A stretch of DNA of 64,000 nucleotides from Anabaena lutea FACHB-196 (GTDB lineage Bacteria; Cyanobacteriota; Cyanobacteriia; Cyanobacteriales; Nostocaceae): positions 124,001 to 188,000 of the forward strand of contig NZ_JACJST010000005.1 in the NCBI RefSeq assembly GCF_014698305.1, written 5' to 3'. Shown here in pieces: positions 17,988 to 26,786 of this stretch. Position numbers and translations under genes: made by a program. How positions within the stretch are numbered: the first letter of the stretch is position 1; each line of letters starts with the position of its first letter. The notes under the pieces were generated by a model. That model was given only the letters and a program-made list of their open reading frames with translations. It made no database searches and was not told the origin of the DNA.

Positions 17988-18980
17988 TTAAATGTCAAAC
18001 TTTTTGAGCAATATGAATCTTGATTTCCTCCATAATTCTTGAGGTGAATAAGGAGAATTGGGTACATTTTTTAATCTGTTGAAATGAAATTCCAGCTTTT
18101 TAGCCAAAGATATAGATGTAAATTTTGCCCCATCTGTAGATGATAAAAATGTTTTGATATTATTTCTTATACGTTCAAATTCTGAGGGTGTTATACTCAT
18201 CATTCTTTTGTATAATTCATCATAGTCTGATCCATCGAATTCTAGATAACATTCCTTGGGAATGTGAGTGGAGATATCAGGAGCGCCAAAATATATAGGT
18301 ATTGCTCCTGAAAAGAATGCTGAAAATATCTTTTCTGTAATGTAGCCATCTTCTCGACTATTTTCAAAGCAAATGAGAAATTTGTAATTTCTGAGTTTTT
18401 CTAATTTATCATTTCCCATAATTGAACCTTTAAGTACTCCCTTCCAGCCAATATTATTCCAAGGGAGTGTCTTATCCCAAACTCTTCCATAGGTGTGAAA
18501 ATCATCACCAAATACGTTATCGAAAAAGCTGACGGCTTTCTCTCTTTCAATATCACCCTGTAAATTTCTACATTCTTTTTTATATCTCTGATGAACCATA
18601 GCCAGCGTGTACTCTGGTTTTTCTTGGAATTCTTGAATTGAGGAAAAATCTTGAGGTCCTAAATAAAATTCATCCTCAGAGACACTACTGGAACTGCTGA
18701 TACCTAAAAATCCACCAAACAGCTTTTTATATTTCGTGCCATACATTTTGCTGTATCTAGAGTAAGGTTCTGTAATTATGAGGATTGTTCGCCGCAGAGA
18801 AAACTGTGGCAAAAATTTGCCATTCATGGAGATAAACAAATCAGCTTCCTGTGGACTTGATGTGTAGTAATATCCCTGAGATTCCAGATAGGATAAACCT
18901 GAATTTCCATGTATATCTTTCCCTGAAAGAAGTTGCTTTAATGCTCCTACTCCATCCGGGTTCTTTTCACAAAATTTCAT
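17988..18980 (-). CDS. Glycosyltransferase family 10 (fucosyltransferase-like)
   Basis: A 330-aa cytoplasmic protein of GT10, a family of alpha-1,3/4-fucosyltransferases that transfer fucose from GDP-fucose to surface glycans. The diagnostic C-terminal motif is complete: KFLICFENSREDGYITEKIF, then AFFSGAIPIYFGAPDI and IPKECYLEF. The N-terminal acceptor-binding half contains EADLFISMNGKF and ITEPYSRY. There is no membrane anchor, as usual in bacteria. It stands alone without other glycan genes nearby, and its AT-rich composition suggests acquisition. The sugar donor is inferred from the family; other GDP-sugars are possible. Confidence 0.85.
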   Translation of the reverse strand: MKFCEKNPDGVGALKQLLSGKDIHGNSGLSYLESQGYYYTSSPQEADLFISMNGKFLPQFSLRRTILIITEPYSRYSKMYGTKYKKLFGGFLGISSSSSVSEDEFYLGPQDFSSIQEFQEKPEYTLAMVHQRYKKECRNLQGDIEREKAVSFFDNVFGDDFHTYGRVWDKTLPWNNIGWKGVLKGSIMGNDKLEKLRNYKFLICFENSREDGYITEKIFSAFFSGAIPIYFGAPDISTHIPKECYLEFDGSDYDELYKRMMSITPSEFERIRNNIKTFLSSTDGAKFTSISLAKKLEFHFNRLKNVPNSPYSPQELWRKSRFILLKKFDI

Positions 18981-19204
18981 GCCTCAAGTCCTTTATTAAA
19001 CTCTCAAGATCAGAATGTAAACACGAATAAAGGTTAAAAAAATTACTGTTGCTAATGTTGTAAAAAAACAACAGTGATTGTCAGTGATGTTCTTTATGAT
19101 TGTGTTCCTAGCCTTGTTACCTATTTTACCTTATTGATTATCAAGTCTAGCCTTACGGTCTTAGTGTTTTTTCTAGGTGGTGATCGCTGGGAATGCAGCT
19201 GCGG

Positions 19205-20773
19205 TTACTCATCCTCCTCATCTGGTTCTAAATCTTCTTCTGTCAGTTCCTGATGGGGGATAGCAGCAATTATCGCATCTATTACTTTCGATACTGGTAA
19301 AATCTCGATATTCAAGTCGGGGAATTTTGTTCCTTTGGGAACGATCGCTCTTTTAAAGCCTAGTTTTGCTGCTTCTTTCAACCGCAGTTCCATTTGGGAC
19401 ACCGATCTCACTTGTCCACCTAACCCTACTTCTCCAATTAAAACTGTACCGGGATCAACTATTCTGTCTCGGAAACTAGCCACAATAGCGATCGCTATTC
19501 CTAAGTCTACTGCCGGTTCTTCTACGTTCAAACCTCCAGCAGATGCTACATAGGAATCTAATTTTGACATTGGTATCCCGACTCGCTTTTCTAGCACGGC
19601 GAGGATTTGCACTAAGCGATTATAATCTATGCCAGTTCCAGCACGACGGGGAGAAGGGTAACTGGTAGGACTGACTAAAGCTTGCAATTCTACAACTATC
19701 GGCCGCGTTCCTTCGCAAGCTACGACTATGGCTGTACCAGGTGCGGGGTCATCACGATTGCCTAAAAACAATTCTGAGGGGTTGTCAACTTCCCTTAATC
19801 CGGCTGATACCATTTCAAATATACCAATTTCGTGTGTTGCTCCGAAACGGTTTTTTACTGTTCTTAATAATCGATGGGAGGCAAAGCGATCGCCCTCAAA
19901 ATACAATACTGTATCAACTAAATGTTCTAAAACTTTTGGCCCTGCGATCGCGCCTTCTTTGGTGACGTGGCCGACAATTAACATGGTGACATCTTCATGT
20001 TTTGCCACCTTCATCAAGGCTGCTGTACATTCCCTGACTTGTGCTACTGAACCGGGTGCAGATGTCAAAGCTGGAAAAAAGACTGTTTGTATACTATCAA
20101 TCACTGCCACATTCGGTTTCAGGGAATCTATTTCTCGCAATATTTCTTCTAAATCCGTTTCTGGCAAGACATATAAATCTGCGCCGATACTGTCGGGATC
20201 GATTTCTACTTCAATAATTTCCTGTAAATCCTTAGTTTCTTTTGCTTCTACTTCTTCGCTTTCCTTCTCCTCAGTAATCACGGTTAAGGGTTTTGACATT
20301 CCCAAACGCGAAGCGCGTAACTTTACCTGTTGTCCTGATTCTTCCCCAGTGACGTAGAGAATGCGGTATTTTTGCGCCAATTGATTGGATACTTGTAATA
20401 GTAGAGTTGATTTACCAATACCTGGATCACCGCCAATTAGCACCATTGAACCAGGGACAACTCCACCACCAAGTACCCGATCTAGTTCACCATAACCAGA
20501 TTCCCAACGAGCAATTTGGCGATCGCTAATTTGATCAAACGTAAGAGAAGCTCTTGCTTTAGCGGGTTTAGCTGATTTGTTAGCAGATTTAGCATTAGTT
20601 TGAGCAGCGTGCCAATTACCTACTCCCCCGCGACTGGATATATCGACAGATGACTGGATGGATATCTGCTCTTCTAGAGAGTTGTATGTGCCGCAAGCTG
20701 GACACTTGCCAAACCACTGGGAAGATTCTGCACCACAGTCGTTACAAATAAAAAAGGTTTTTGGCTTTGCCAT
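19205..20773 (-). CDS. radA: DNA repair protein RadA (Sms)
   Basis: RecA-like ATPase and branch-migration helicase working in homologous recombination. The 522-aa protein begins with a C4 zinc finger (CNDCG..CPACG, residues ~10-30). It has Walker A GGDPGIGKST, Walker B VAVIDSIQT, the RadA-specific KNRFG motif (TVKNRFGATHE) and a C-terminal Lon-protease-like domain with VASAGGLNVEEPAVDLG and GEVGLGGQVR. An acidic insertion of ~35 residues (KESEEVEAKETKDLQEI..) follows the Walker A region; it makes the protein longer than the ~455 aa typical of E. coli. The tail EEDLEPDEEDE is also acidic. Confidence 0.96.
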   Translation of the reverse strand: MAKPKTFFICNDCGAESSQWFGKCPACGTYNSLEEQISIQSSVDISSRGGVGNWHAAQTNAKSANKSAKPAKARASLTFDQISDRQIARWESGYGELDRVLGGGVVPGSMVLIGGDPGIGKSTLLLQVSNQLAQKYRILYVTGEESGQQVKLRASRLGMSKPLTVITEEKESEEVEAKETKDLQEIIEVEIDPDSIGADLYVLPETDLEEILREIDSLKPNVAVIDSIQTVFFPALTSAPGSVAQVRECTAALMKVAKHEDVTMLIVGHVTKEGAIAGPKVLEHLVDTVLYFEGDRFASHRLLRTVKNRFGATHEIGIFEMVSAGLREVDNPSELFLGNRDDPAPGTAIVVACEGTRPIVVELQALVSPTSYPSPRRAGTGIDYNRLVQILAVLEKRVGIPMSKLDSYVASAGGLNVEEPAVDLGIAIAIVASFRDRIVDPGTVLIGEVGLGGQVRSVSQMELRLKEAAKLGFKRAIVPKGTKFPDLNIEILPVSKVIDAIIAAIPHQELTEEDLEPDEEDE

Positions 20774-20943
20774 GCTTAGTTTTTCTTAAAAAATCTTAAT
20801 TGTTCCTTAAGTTTTATAAAAAACAGAAGTCCAATCATAGTAATAGTTACGGCTTTTTTCTAATCAGTTGATGGAATGATATCTTAATATTATGGTATTA
20901 AAAATTCATCATGTAAGATTTTAGTTAGGGAGCTTAGGGAAAC

Positions 20944-21672
20944 TTGGAAAGTCATAAAGAAAAAATCCTGGTAGTAGACGACGAAGCCAGCATTCGCCGG
21001 ATTTTGGAAACGCGCCTTTCCATGATTGGCTACGATGTAGTAACTGCTGGCGACGGAGAAGAAGCTTTAGAAACCTTTCGCAAAACTGAACCAGACTTAG
21101 TAGTATTGGACGTGATGATGCCAAAGCTGGATGGCTATGGTGTTTGTCAAGAATTACGTAAAGAATCAGATGTCCCCATCATCATGCTAACAGCTTTGGG
21201 AGATGTAGCCGATCGCATCACGGGATTGGAATTAGGTGCTGATGACTATGTAGTTAAACCATTCTCCCCTAAAGAGCTAGAAGCGCGAATTCGTTCAGTG
21301 TTGCGACGGGTAGACAAAACCGGTGCGACTGGTATTCCCAGTTCTGGGGTAATTCATGTCGGGAATATCAGAATTGATACCAATAAACGCCAAGTCTACA
21401 AAGGTGATGAGCGCATTCGCTTGACTGGTATGGAATTTAGTTTACTAGAGTTGTTAGTAAGTCGCTCTGGAGAAGCTTTTTCCCGTTCAGAAATTTTGCA
21501 AGAAGTTTGGGGATACACACCCGAACGTCACGTAGATACTCGCGTGGTAGATGTGCATATCTCCCGGTTACGGGCAAAATTGGAAGATGATCCCAGTAAT
21601 CCAGAATTGATTCTCACAGCCAGAGGTACTGGTTATCTCTTTCAGCGCATACTGGAAGCGGGAGAAGAGTAA
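20944..21672 (+). CDS. rpaB: OmpR-type response regulator RpaB (Ycf27)
   Basis: DNA-binding response regulator controlling high-light and photosynthesis genes in cyanobacteria, usually paired with the histidine kinase NblS/Hik33. The 242-aa protein starts at TTG (MESHKEKILVVDDEASIRR), the only start giving the full receiver. The acidic pocket is DDE, the phospho-acceptor Asp lies in VVLDVMMPKLDGYG, and the Lys is in VVKPFSP. The winged-helix domain has LTGMEFSLLELLVSRSGEAF and RVVDVHISRLRAKLEDDP. Identity of the receiver to RpaB is near complete as far as I recall. No partner kinase is in the window. Confidence 0.93.
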   Translation: MESHKEKILVVDDEASIRRILETRLSMIGYDVVTAGDGEEALETFRKTEPDLVVLDVMMPKLDGYGVCQELRKESDVPIIMLTALGDVADRITGLELGADDYVVKPFSPKELEARIRSVLRRVDKTGATGIPSSGVIHVGNIRIDTNKRQVYKGDERIRLTGMEFSLLELLVSRSGEAFSRSEILQEVWGYTPERHVDTRVVDVHISRLRAKLEDDPSNPELILTARGTGYLFQRILEAGEE

Positions 21673-21693
21673 AGAAGGTGACAGGTGACCAAT

Positions 21694-21799
21694 GGAGAGA
21701 CGCGGAAACGCGGGGACGCGGAGACACGGGGACGCGGGGATACGGAGACGCGGGGATACGGAGACGCGGGGATACGGAGACGCGGGGACGCGGGGAAAG
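21694..21799. repeat. GC-rich minisatellite (GGAGACGCGGGGATAC-type)
   Basis: Tandem 8- and 16-bp units such as GGAGACGCGGGGATAC and GGGGACGC directly downstream of rpaB. The same unit family occurs at 41001-41093 (inverted) and at 63184-63246. Confidence 0.85.
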
Positions 21800-21811
21800 A
21801 GAGATAACTCA

Positions 21812-21943
21812 CGACTATTGACAAATGACCAATGACCAATGACCAATGACTATTGACCAATGACCAATGACCAATGACCAATGACCAATGACCAATGACC
21901 AATGACCAATGACTAATGACTATTGACTATTGACTAATGACTA
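21812..21943. repeat. CAATGAC heptad tandem repeat (STRR)
   Basis: About 18 copies of a 7-bp unit (CAATGAC, with CTAATGA and CTATTGA variants) run up to and into the start codon of the following gene. Short tandemly repeated repetitive sequences with 7-bp units are typical of heterocyst-forming cyanobacteria. Confidence 0.92.
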
Positions 21944-22575
21944 AATCTGATCCCAATCGAGTTTTGCGGCGTTTACCCCTAGTCGTTGGGGGTTTAGGTG
22001 CTGTACTTTTGCTGATTAATCGGTTTTTGACACCAGAACTCACTAATTCCCAAGCGCGTGGTGATGTGCTGGGGGTGATTCTGAGTGCGGTGTTAATCTT
22101 AACGGGTTTAATTTGGCAACAGGTACAACCTCGCACACCTGATACAGTAGAACTGATTGGAGAAGAAGGTTTTTTCTTAGCGGCAGATTTACCAGAAGCC
22201 GTGAAAACAGAACTAGCGTGGGCATCGCATTTATTATTAACTAATACAGTGACGCGATCGCTCATCGTTTATTATCAAGGTAAAGTTTTGTTACGTCGCG
22301 GTATTCTGGCTCCTAAATCTGAAGTTATCCCAGGAACCATCTTAAAAAGAGTCCTGGAAACACAAAAGCCAATTTATCTGGTTGCTTTGTATGTCTATCC
22401 AGGCAAAATAGAATTTGATTATTTACCTGAAAACACACAAGGTGTAATTTGTCAACCTATCGGCGCTCAAGGTGTATTGATTTTAGGTGCAAATGCCCCG
22501 CGTAGTTATACTAAACAAGATGAGAACTGGATTGCGGGAATTGCTGATAAATTAGCTGTTACACTTGGGGAGTAG
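21937..22575 (+). CDS. Cofactor assembly of complex C subunit B (CCB2/CCB4-like)
   Basis: A 212-aa membrane protein of the CCB family, which helps attach haem ci covalently to cytochrome b6 of the b6f complex. Two N-terminal membrane helices (LPLVVGGLGAVLLLINRF and GVILSAVLILTGLIW) precede a soluble GAF-like domain. That domain includes TPDTVELIGEEGFFLA, ELAWASHLLLTNTVTRSL and the end ENWIAGIADKLAVTLGE. The ATG is formed by the last heptads of the repeat array (ACTAATGACTAA), so no normal ribosome binding site is visible. Downstream are a TCAGCACT hairpin and the DUF456 gene on the same strand. Confidence 0.85.
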   Translation: MTKSDPNRVLRRLPLVVGGLGAVLLLINRFLTPELTNSQARGDVLGVILSAVLILTGLIWQQVQPRTPDTVELIGEEGFFLAADLPEAVKTELAWASHLLLTNTVTRSLIVYYQGKVLLRRGILAPKSEVIPGTILKRVLETQKPIYLVALYVYPGKIEFDYLPENTQGVICQPIGAQGVLILGANAPRSYTKQDENWIAGIADKLAVTLGE

Positions 22576-22662
22576 TTAGTTTTAAGGTTTTGCGGTCAGC
22601 ACTAAAGTGCTGAGAACTGAGAAAATAAAGACTGAAGTCCTGACTACACTCAATTACCAATT

Positions 22663-23181
22663 ATGCAAATTATTTACTGGCTATTAGTAGCCGTCATGAT
22701 CGTAGGTATTATTGGTGCTGTAGTTCCGGCTATACCTGGAAGCAGCTTAATTTTAATTGCCATTATTATTTGGGGAATTGTTAGTAGTTCCTTTGCAGCG
22801 ATTAAGATTCCCCTCATAGTGACAATTATTGTTCTACTTTTGAGTATGGGAGTAGACTTCTTAGCTGGCTACTGGGGAGCAAAACAAGCTGGTGCTAGTA
22901 AATGGGGGCAAATTGGCGCTGTCGTGGGATTGTTACTGGGATTCTTCGGATTATTACCAGCATTACCCTTTGGCGGTCCATTATTAGGAATTCTACTCGG
23001 GCCACTTTTAGGTGCAATTATTGGAGAGTATCTTTACTGTCGTGACTTAGGACTGGCAGTGAAAGCTGGTATAGGAATTACAGTAGGAACGCTGATAGGG
23101 AATTTAATTCAAGGTATTCTCGCGGTTGGTGCGGTGATAGTTTTTGTGTGGACAACATGGCCTCAGGTATACGGTGGTTAG
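22663..23181 (+). CDS. DUF456 family membrane protein
   Basis: A 172-aa integral membrane protein with four to six hydrophobic helices. The DUF456 signature is visible as GIIGAVVPAIPGSSLILIAI at the N-terminus and DFLAGYWGAKQAGASKWGQ in the first loop, with glycine-rich helices (GAVVGLLLGFF, FGGPLLGILLGPLLGAIIGE) following. The function of the family is unknown; glycine-zipper packing suggests an oligomeric membrane assembly, which is inference. It follows the CCB gene by 87 bp on the same strand and may be co-transcribed. Confidence 0.85.
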   Translation: MQIIYWLLVAVMIVGIIGAVVPAIPGSSLILIAIIIWGIVSSSFAAIKIPLIVTIIVLLLSMGVDFLAGYWGAKQAGASKWGQIGAVVGLLLGFFGLLPALPFGGPLLGILLGPLLGAIIGEYLYCRDLGLAVKAGIGITVGTLIGNLIQGILAVGAVIVFVWTTWPQVYGG

Positions 23182-23241
23182 AATTCAAATCCCCGGCTTC
23201 TTAAAGAAGCCAAGGATGCTGTTGTGGGAAATAAATCATAT

Positions 23242-23269
23242 AAAAAAAAGAAAGCCTGCGCGGGCAGGC
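23242..23269 (-). terminator. Intrinsic terminator of the PEP-CTERM gene
   Basis: On the minus strand a GCCTGC-CCGC-GCAGGC hairpin is followed by TTTCTTTTTTTT. It lies about 80 nt past the stop codon of the LEVG PEP-CTERM gene. Confidence 0.85.
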
Positions 23270-23347
23270 AAAAGGTATAATCATTGCAGTACAATTTTCA
23301 TTTCTTACGAGCTTCAAAAATTTAAAAACCGAGTTACCGAGTTAAGA

Positions 23348-24073
23348 CTAAACGACTTGTGAGGCTTTTTTTCCTTTACGCAAACCAAATGCACCAGCTA
23401 AACCTAATGCACCTAGTCCAAGAATAGTTGTAGGTTCAGGTACGGATTCTATTTGCAGACGAACACCATCACCAGTTTTAGGGAATGCAGTACCACCGAT
23501 TATACCCAGTTTAACATCGAATGATGTGACGTTCTTTAATATTACTGTCTGGATATTACTGTCAACACCTGGAGCAAGTTCTATGCTGCTTGGATTAAGA
23601 CCGACTATATTTTCAATTAGATTGTCAATTATAGTGCCTTTATCTTCTACGTCAAAGAAACTTAGCTTCAGTGTTTTAGCGATAGCACCGAAATTAAAGT
23701 TGAATTTACCAACTTCCAATTGACCTTTTTCAGGGTACTGGTTGTTACTGTTCACAGCTACAGGACGGAACCAAAAACCATCGGGGTTAGTTCCGGCATC
23801 TTTTTTCTCAAATTTGATAGAACCACTTTTGTATGTATTTGCGGTTGTTCTATTATCGACAAACAAAAGGCTTGGTTTGTTACCGCCTGGTCCATCATAG
23901 TCCAAACTTGTTATTGTGTAACCAAGGGGAGACCCATTTACTATGCTATTAACAACTTCTCCTTCGGTTGATGGAACCAAGGAAGCAGCTTGAGCCTGTG
24001 ATAAACCACCGAATAAGCTTAAGCCCAAGGTTGATACAGCAACTGTTGTTACTAAAGATTTGAATGATGCCAT
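23348..24073 (-). CDS. LEVG-type PEP-CTERM secreted protein
   Basis: A 241-aa exported protein. The signal peptide spans residues 1-30 (VAVSTLGLSLFGGLSQAQA). The middle contains DGFWFRPVAVN followed by GQLEVGKFNFNFG, the LEVG motif of a PEP-CTERM subfamily, and a beta-rich region (LKLSFFDVEDKG). The C-terminus is VPEPTTILGLGALGLAGAFG then LRKGKK, the exosortase sorting signal. Such proteins are thought to be surface or extracellular-matrix proteins in cyanobacteria; no activity is known. It is monocistronic, with its own terminator. Confidence 0.88.
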   Translation of the reverse strand: MASFKSLVTTVAVSTLGLSLFGGLSQAQAASLVPSTEGEVVNSIVNGSPLGYTITSLDYDGPGGNKPSLLFVDNRTTANTYKSGSIKFEKKDAGTNPDGFWFRPVAVNSNNQYPEKGQLEVGKFNFNFGAIAKTLKLSFFDVEDKGTIIDNLIENIVGLNPSSIELAPGVDSNIQTVILKNVTSFDVKLGIIGGTAFPKTGDGVRLQIESVPEPTTILGLGALGLAGAFGLRKGKKASQVV

Positions 24074-24497
24074 TTATTTAATTGCTCTGTAAGTGTGATT
24101 TTGGAGGCAAGAGATTTTTTGCTTCATACCATACACAATAAACATTATACTGAGATATTTACTTAAGTAAACAGGATTTATTACTTAGTTTACACAATCT
24201 TTAAAAAACAATGCCGATATTTATATTAACCTCATACTAGAAATAGTTCATCTTATATATTTGGCACGGCGAAAATATGCAAAAACCTCTTCAGGCAAGA
24301 GATTCAGCCAATATCCCTATATATATCAGGTCAAATTGAGCTAGTAAATTCAATAATGTTTGGTAGGAATTTTATACAAAATAGGGATACAGCAAGGCTG
24401 TATCCCCACAATATAAGCGGTATTTTGGGCTGACCTAAAAACCAATATGAACAGTAGATACCCTATATATGCCAGTAGAGCATATCGATTAAGCTAA
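24074..24497. other. Intergenic region upstream of PEP-CTERM gene
   Basis: No gene seen. AT-rich, with a perfect 10-bp hairpin at 24384-24406 and presumably the promoter of the PEP-CTERM gene near 24080-24200. Nothing else stands out. Confidence 0.5.
24384..24406 (-). terminator. Hairpin downstream of NblB-like gene
   Basis: GGGATACAGC-AAG-GCTGTATCCC is a perfect 10-bp stem with a three-base loop. On the minus strand it is followed by TATTTTGTAT, so it may terminate the NblB-like transcript, though the T-run is weak. Confidence 0.5.
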
Positions 24498-25151
24498 TTA
24501 CAAAGCTCTTTTCGCTTCATTTGCTATCGCTTCTACTTCATCATTTACCAAAGTTTCTAAAATAGATTTAGCTTCTGCACCACCTAAACGCGCTAAAGCT
24601 TGGACAACTCTGTAACGTACTTGCCAATCTGGATTAATCACATAAGGAACCAAGAGGGGAACGGCTTCTACATCTCCTAATTCACCAAGAGAACTAATCG
24701 CAGCAGTTTGAATTAACCCATTATCTGAGGAAAGTGCTTCTTTGAGGAGTTCAAAGCTACGAGGATCACCCAACTCTCCTAAAGTAGCGATGATACTAAA
24801 TTGTACGAGCCATTCAGGGGTGGTATGGTAAAGCTGCTGTAAATCTTCAAAAGCAGCTTGTAGTTTTAGCGCACCCAAACAATCTGCTGCTGCTGCTTGG
24901 ACATCAGCCTCTGGATCATTGAGTAAATCCCGTAACATATGCAAGGATAAATCTAAATCCTGGGTTCCCAGGGTATCCATTTGACTTACAGCCGAGTAAC
25001 GGACACGAGAATTACTATCAGTTACGCCAATTTTAATTAGTTCCAAAGCAACTTTTGGTTCTAGTTCCCGAATTTGATTGACTGCACGCAAGCGATCGCT
25101 TAAATTCTCAGAACCCAGTAATTCTTTTACAGATTCAGCAGAAATACTCAT
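24498..25151 (-). CDS. nblB: HEAT-repeat protein, NblB-like phycobilisome protein
   Basis: A 217-aa protein made almost entirely of HEAT/PBS-lyase-type repeats (VRYSAVSQMDTLG, DVQAAAADCLGALK, QTAAISSLGELGD, WQVRYRVVQALARLGG). These resemble the CpcE/CpcF/NblB group that contacts phycobiliproteins. NblB takes part in phycobilisome or chlorophyll turnover under stress. The N-terminus SAESVKELLGSENLSDRLRA and the overall length fit NblB better than lyase subunits, but HEAT proteins are hard to separate by eye. It lies upstream of nothing obviously related; a CBS protein gene is 73 bp away on the same strand. Confidence 0.65.
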   Translation of the reverse strand: MSISAESVKELLGSENLSDRLRAVNQIRELEPKVALELIKIGVTDSNSRVRYSAVSQMDTLGTQDLDLSLHMLRDLLNDPEADVQAAAADCLGALKLQAAFEDLQQLYHTTPEWLVQFSIIATLGELGDPRSFELLKEALSSDNGLIQTAAISSLGELGDVEAVPLLVPYVINPDWQVRYRVVQALARLGGAEAKSILETLVNDEVEAIANEAKRAL

Positions 25152-25224
25152 TTTTAATTATCCTAAATTGTTAAAATCGTGATTGGTAATGGGTAATTCG
25201 TAATTAGGAAAATTTCCCCAGTCC

Positions 25225-25683
25225 CTACTCTGCGGCCATGGCGCGAATAATATCCCCACGAGTCAGAATACCAATAACTTTACCTATACTGTCAAGCACT
25301 GGGAGTCGATGAACTTTATGTTCTTGGATTCTTTTTGCAGCTTCTTTGAGCGGTTTATCAGGAGAAATAGTCACAGGATTTTTACTCATTACCTCTCCCA
25401 CAGTTTGTCCCAAAGCCTTATGTAAATCTCGTTCATAAGCACCAGGGTTTTGTAAATAAATTACACTATCCAAAAACATAATGTATGCAGGCGGAGTCAC
25501 ACCAGTTTCTTGCCACATCAAGTCCGTTTCTGATATGATACCAACCAATTTACCTGCATCATCAATCACAGGTAAACCACTAATTCGGTTTTCTGCCAAA
25601 ATTTGAATAGCTTCTTTTAAAGGAGTTTCGGGATGAACGACAATAGGATCACTGCTCATCACGTCAGCAACGGTTTTAGACAT
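25225..25683 (-). CDS. Tandem CBS-domain protein
   Basis: A 152-aa protein consisting of two CBS domains (residues ~8-60 and ~95-150). Typical segments are VADVMSSDPIVVHPETPLKEA, ISGLPVIDDAGKLVGIISETD, VGEVMSKNPVTISPDKPLKEA and HRLPVLDSIGKVIGILTRGD. Stand-alone CBS pairs bind adenine nucleotides and tune partner proteins. No partner domain is fused, and the substrate cannot be told. It is transcribed in the same direction as, and just upstream of, the NblB-like gene. Confidence 0.92.
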   Translation of the reverse strand: MSKTVADVMSSDPIVVHPETPLKEAIQILAENRISGLPVIDDAGKLVGIISETDLMWQETGVTPPAYIMFLDSVIYLQNPGAYERDLHKALGQTVGEVMSKNPVTISPDKPLKEAAKRIQEHKVHRLPVLDSIGKVIGILTRGDIIRAMAAE

Positions 25684-25965
25684 TTTTTTACTTACACCTT
25701 TTATAAAAGTCTTTTTAATTATTGTAGGAAATCGAGGGATGACAAATAAATGTTGTTAATAGATTGTTACTTTAATTGATTAAAAAATAAATATTTTTTT
25801 TCTTGAACAAGCAATTTTATTAACCCAATTATACCATAAAAGCCTGAATTTTTAATTAATTTTAACCCTTCAACGAAATATCCTGGACTTTTTCTATGTA
25901 TTCTCACTAAATTAACAGATAAATATTACGTAAAAATTCAGGATATTGCAACTTGGATAAATCCA

Positions 25966-26757
25966 CTAATTTAAAGTTTGATTTTCAGAGGATGTTTGTT
26001 TAGCACGAGCAAAAATTCTGACTGCATTAGGTGAACCGATAAAGCGCCAATGCCAAGGTTCATAACTAACACCTTGAAGATTGTTGGCTGGAAATGACAA
26101 CTCAAAACCGAACTCTTTACCATGTTGGCTTAACCATCGAAAGGCATCAGTATTAGCAAAATTGTAAGTGACATCCTGTTTAGGAAAATGACCATCTGCC
26201 AAGTCTAAAGCATAGCCAGTATGGTGTTCACTGTAACCCGGAGGAGCGCTCAATTTAGCAGCAGCTTCTGGTGAACCCCGCCGTTGAATTTGAGATTGGA
26301 ACAGTTTATCTTGGGTAGCGATACTACGAAACCCTGATACTGGAATAATCCATACTCCCTCATCTCGGGCTGCATAAATTAACTTCATTAATGCTAATGC
26401 TGCTTCTGGCGCTAGTTGCTCAAATCTTTGGTACTCATGTTGAGCATAACTGCCAATAATGATCATTTTTTCAGTATCACCCTCACTATAAGGAAAGTGT
26501 CCGAACTTGGGTGGATATGCTGTAACTCGCTCCTGTTTTTGGAGTGAGGCTACTTGAATATTAGTGTTGGCAACACTGGCAGAAGGAATAATCTTTAATG
26601 GCTGGCTAATGCTTGGAGAAGGAGTTGGCAATGAGTGTGTTAAGCTTCTCATCACAAACTGCATTACTGCATAACCATTAAGCATAATTCCTAGTAGGAT
26701 TAGGAGGACTGGTAGAGTAAAACGCCATTGAATCCAGAGCTTATAAAAGAACTTCAT
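25966..26757 (-). CDS. M15 family D-alanyl-D-alanine carboxypeptidase (VanY-like)
   Basis: A 263-aa peptidoglycan peptidase that trims stem peptides. An N-terminal membrane anchor (FTLPVLLILLGIMLNGYAV) is followed by a Ser/Pro linker and the M15B domain from ~residue 105. The zinc site is visible: GYSEHHTGYALDLAD supplies His and Asp, and EPWHWRF gives the second His. VSGFRSIATQDKLF is the upstream conserved block. It is likely membrane-tethered in the periplasm. The gene lies 29 bp downstream of the 1499-aa gene's stop in the same orientation, so the two could share a transcript. Confidence 0.88.
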   Translation of the reverse strand: MKFFYKLWIQWRFTLPVLLILLGIMLNGYAVMQFVMRSLTHSLPTPSPSISQPLKIIPSASVANTNIQVASLQKQERVTAYPPKFGHFPYSEGDTEKMIIIGSYAQHEYQRFEQLAPEAALALMKLIYAARDEGVWIIPVSGFRSIATQDKLFQSQIQRRGSPEAAAKLSAPPGYSEHHTGYALDLADGHFPKQDVTYNFANTDAFRWLSQHGKEFGFELSFPANNLQGVSYEPWHWRFIGSPNAVRIFARAKQTSSENQTLN

Positions 26758-26786
26758 CAGAATTCATGTAATTTTTGTATTTTGCC

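Noticed and set aside
21812-21943. CRISPR-like array
   Set aside because: The units are 7 bp tandem without spacers, i.e. an STRR, not a CRISPR array.
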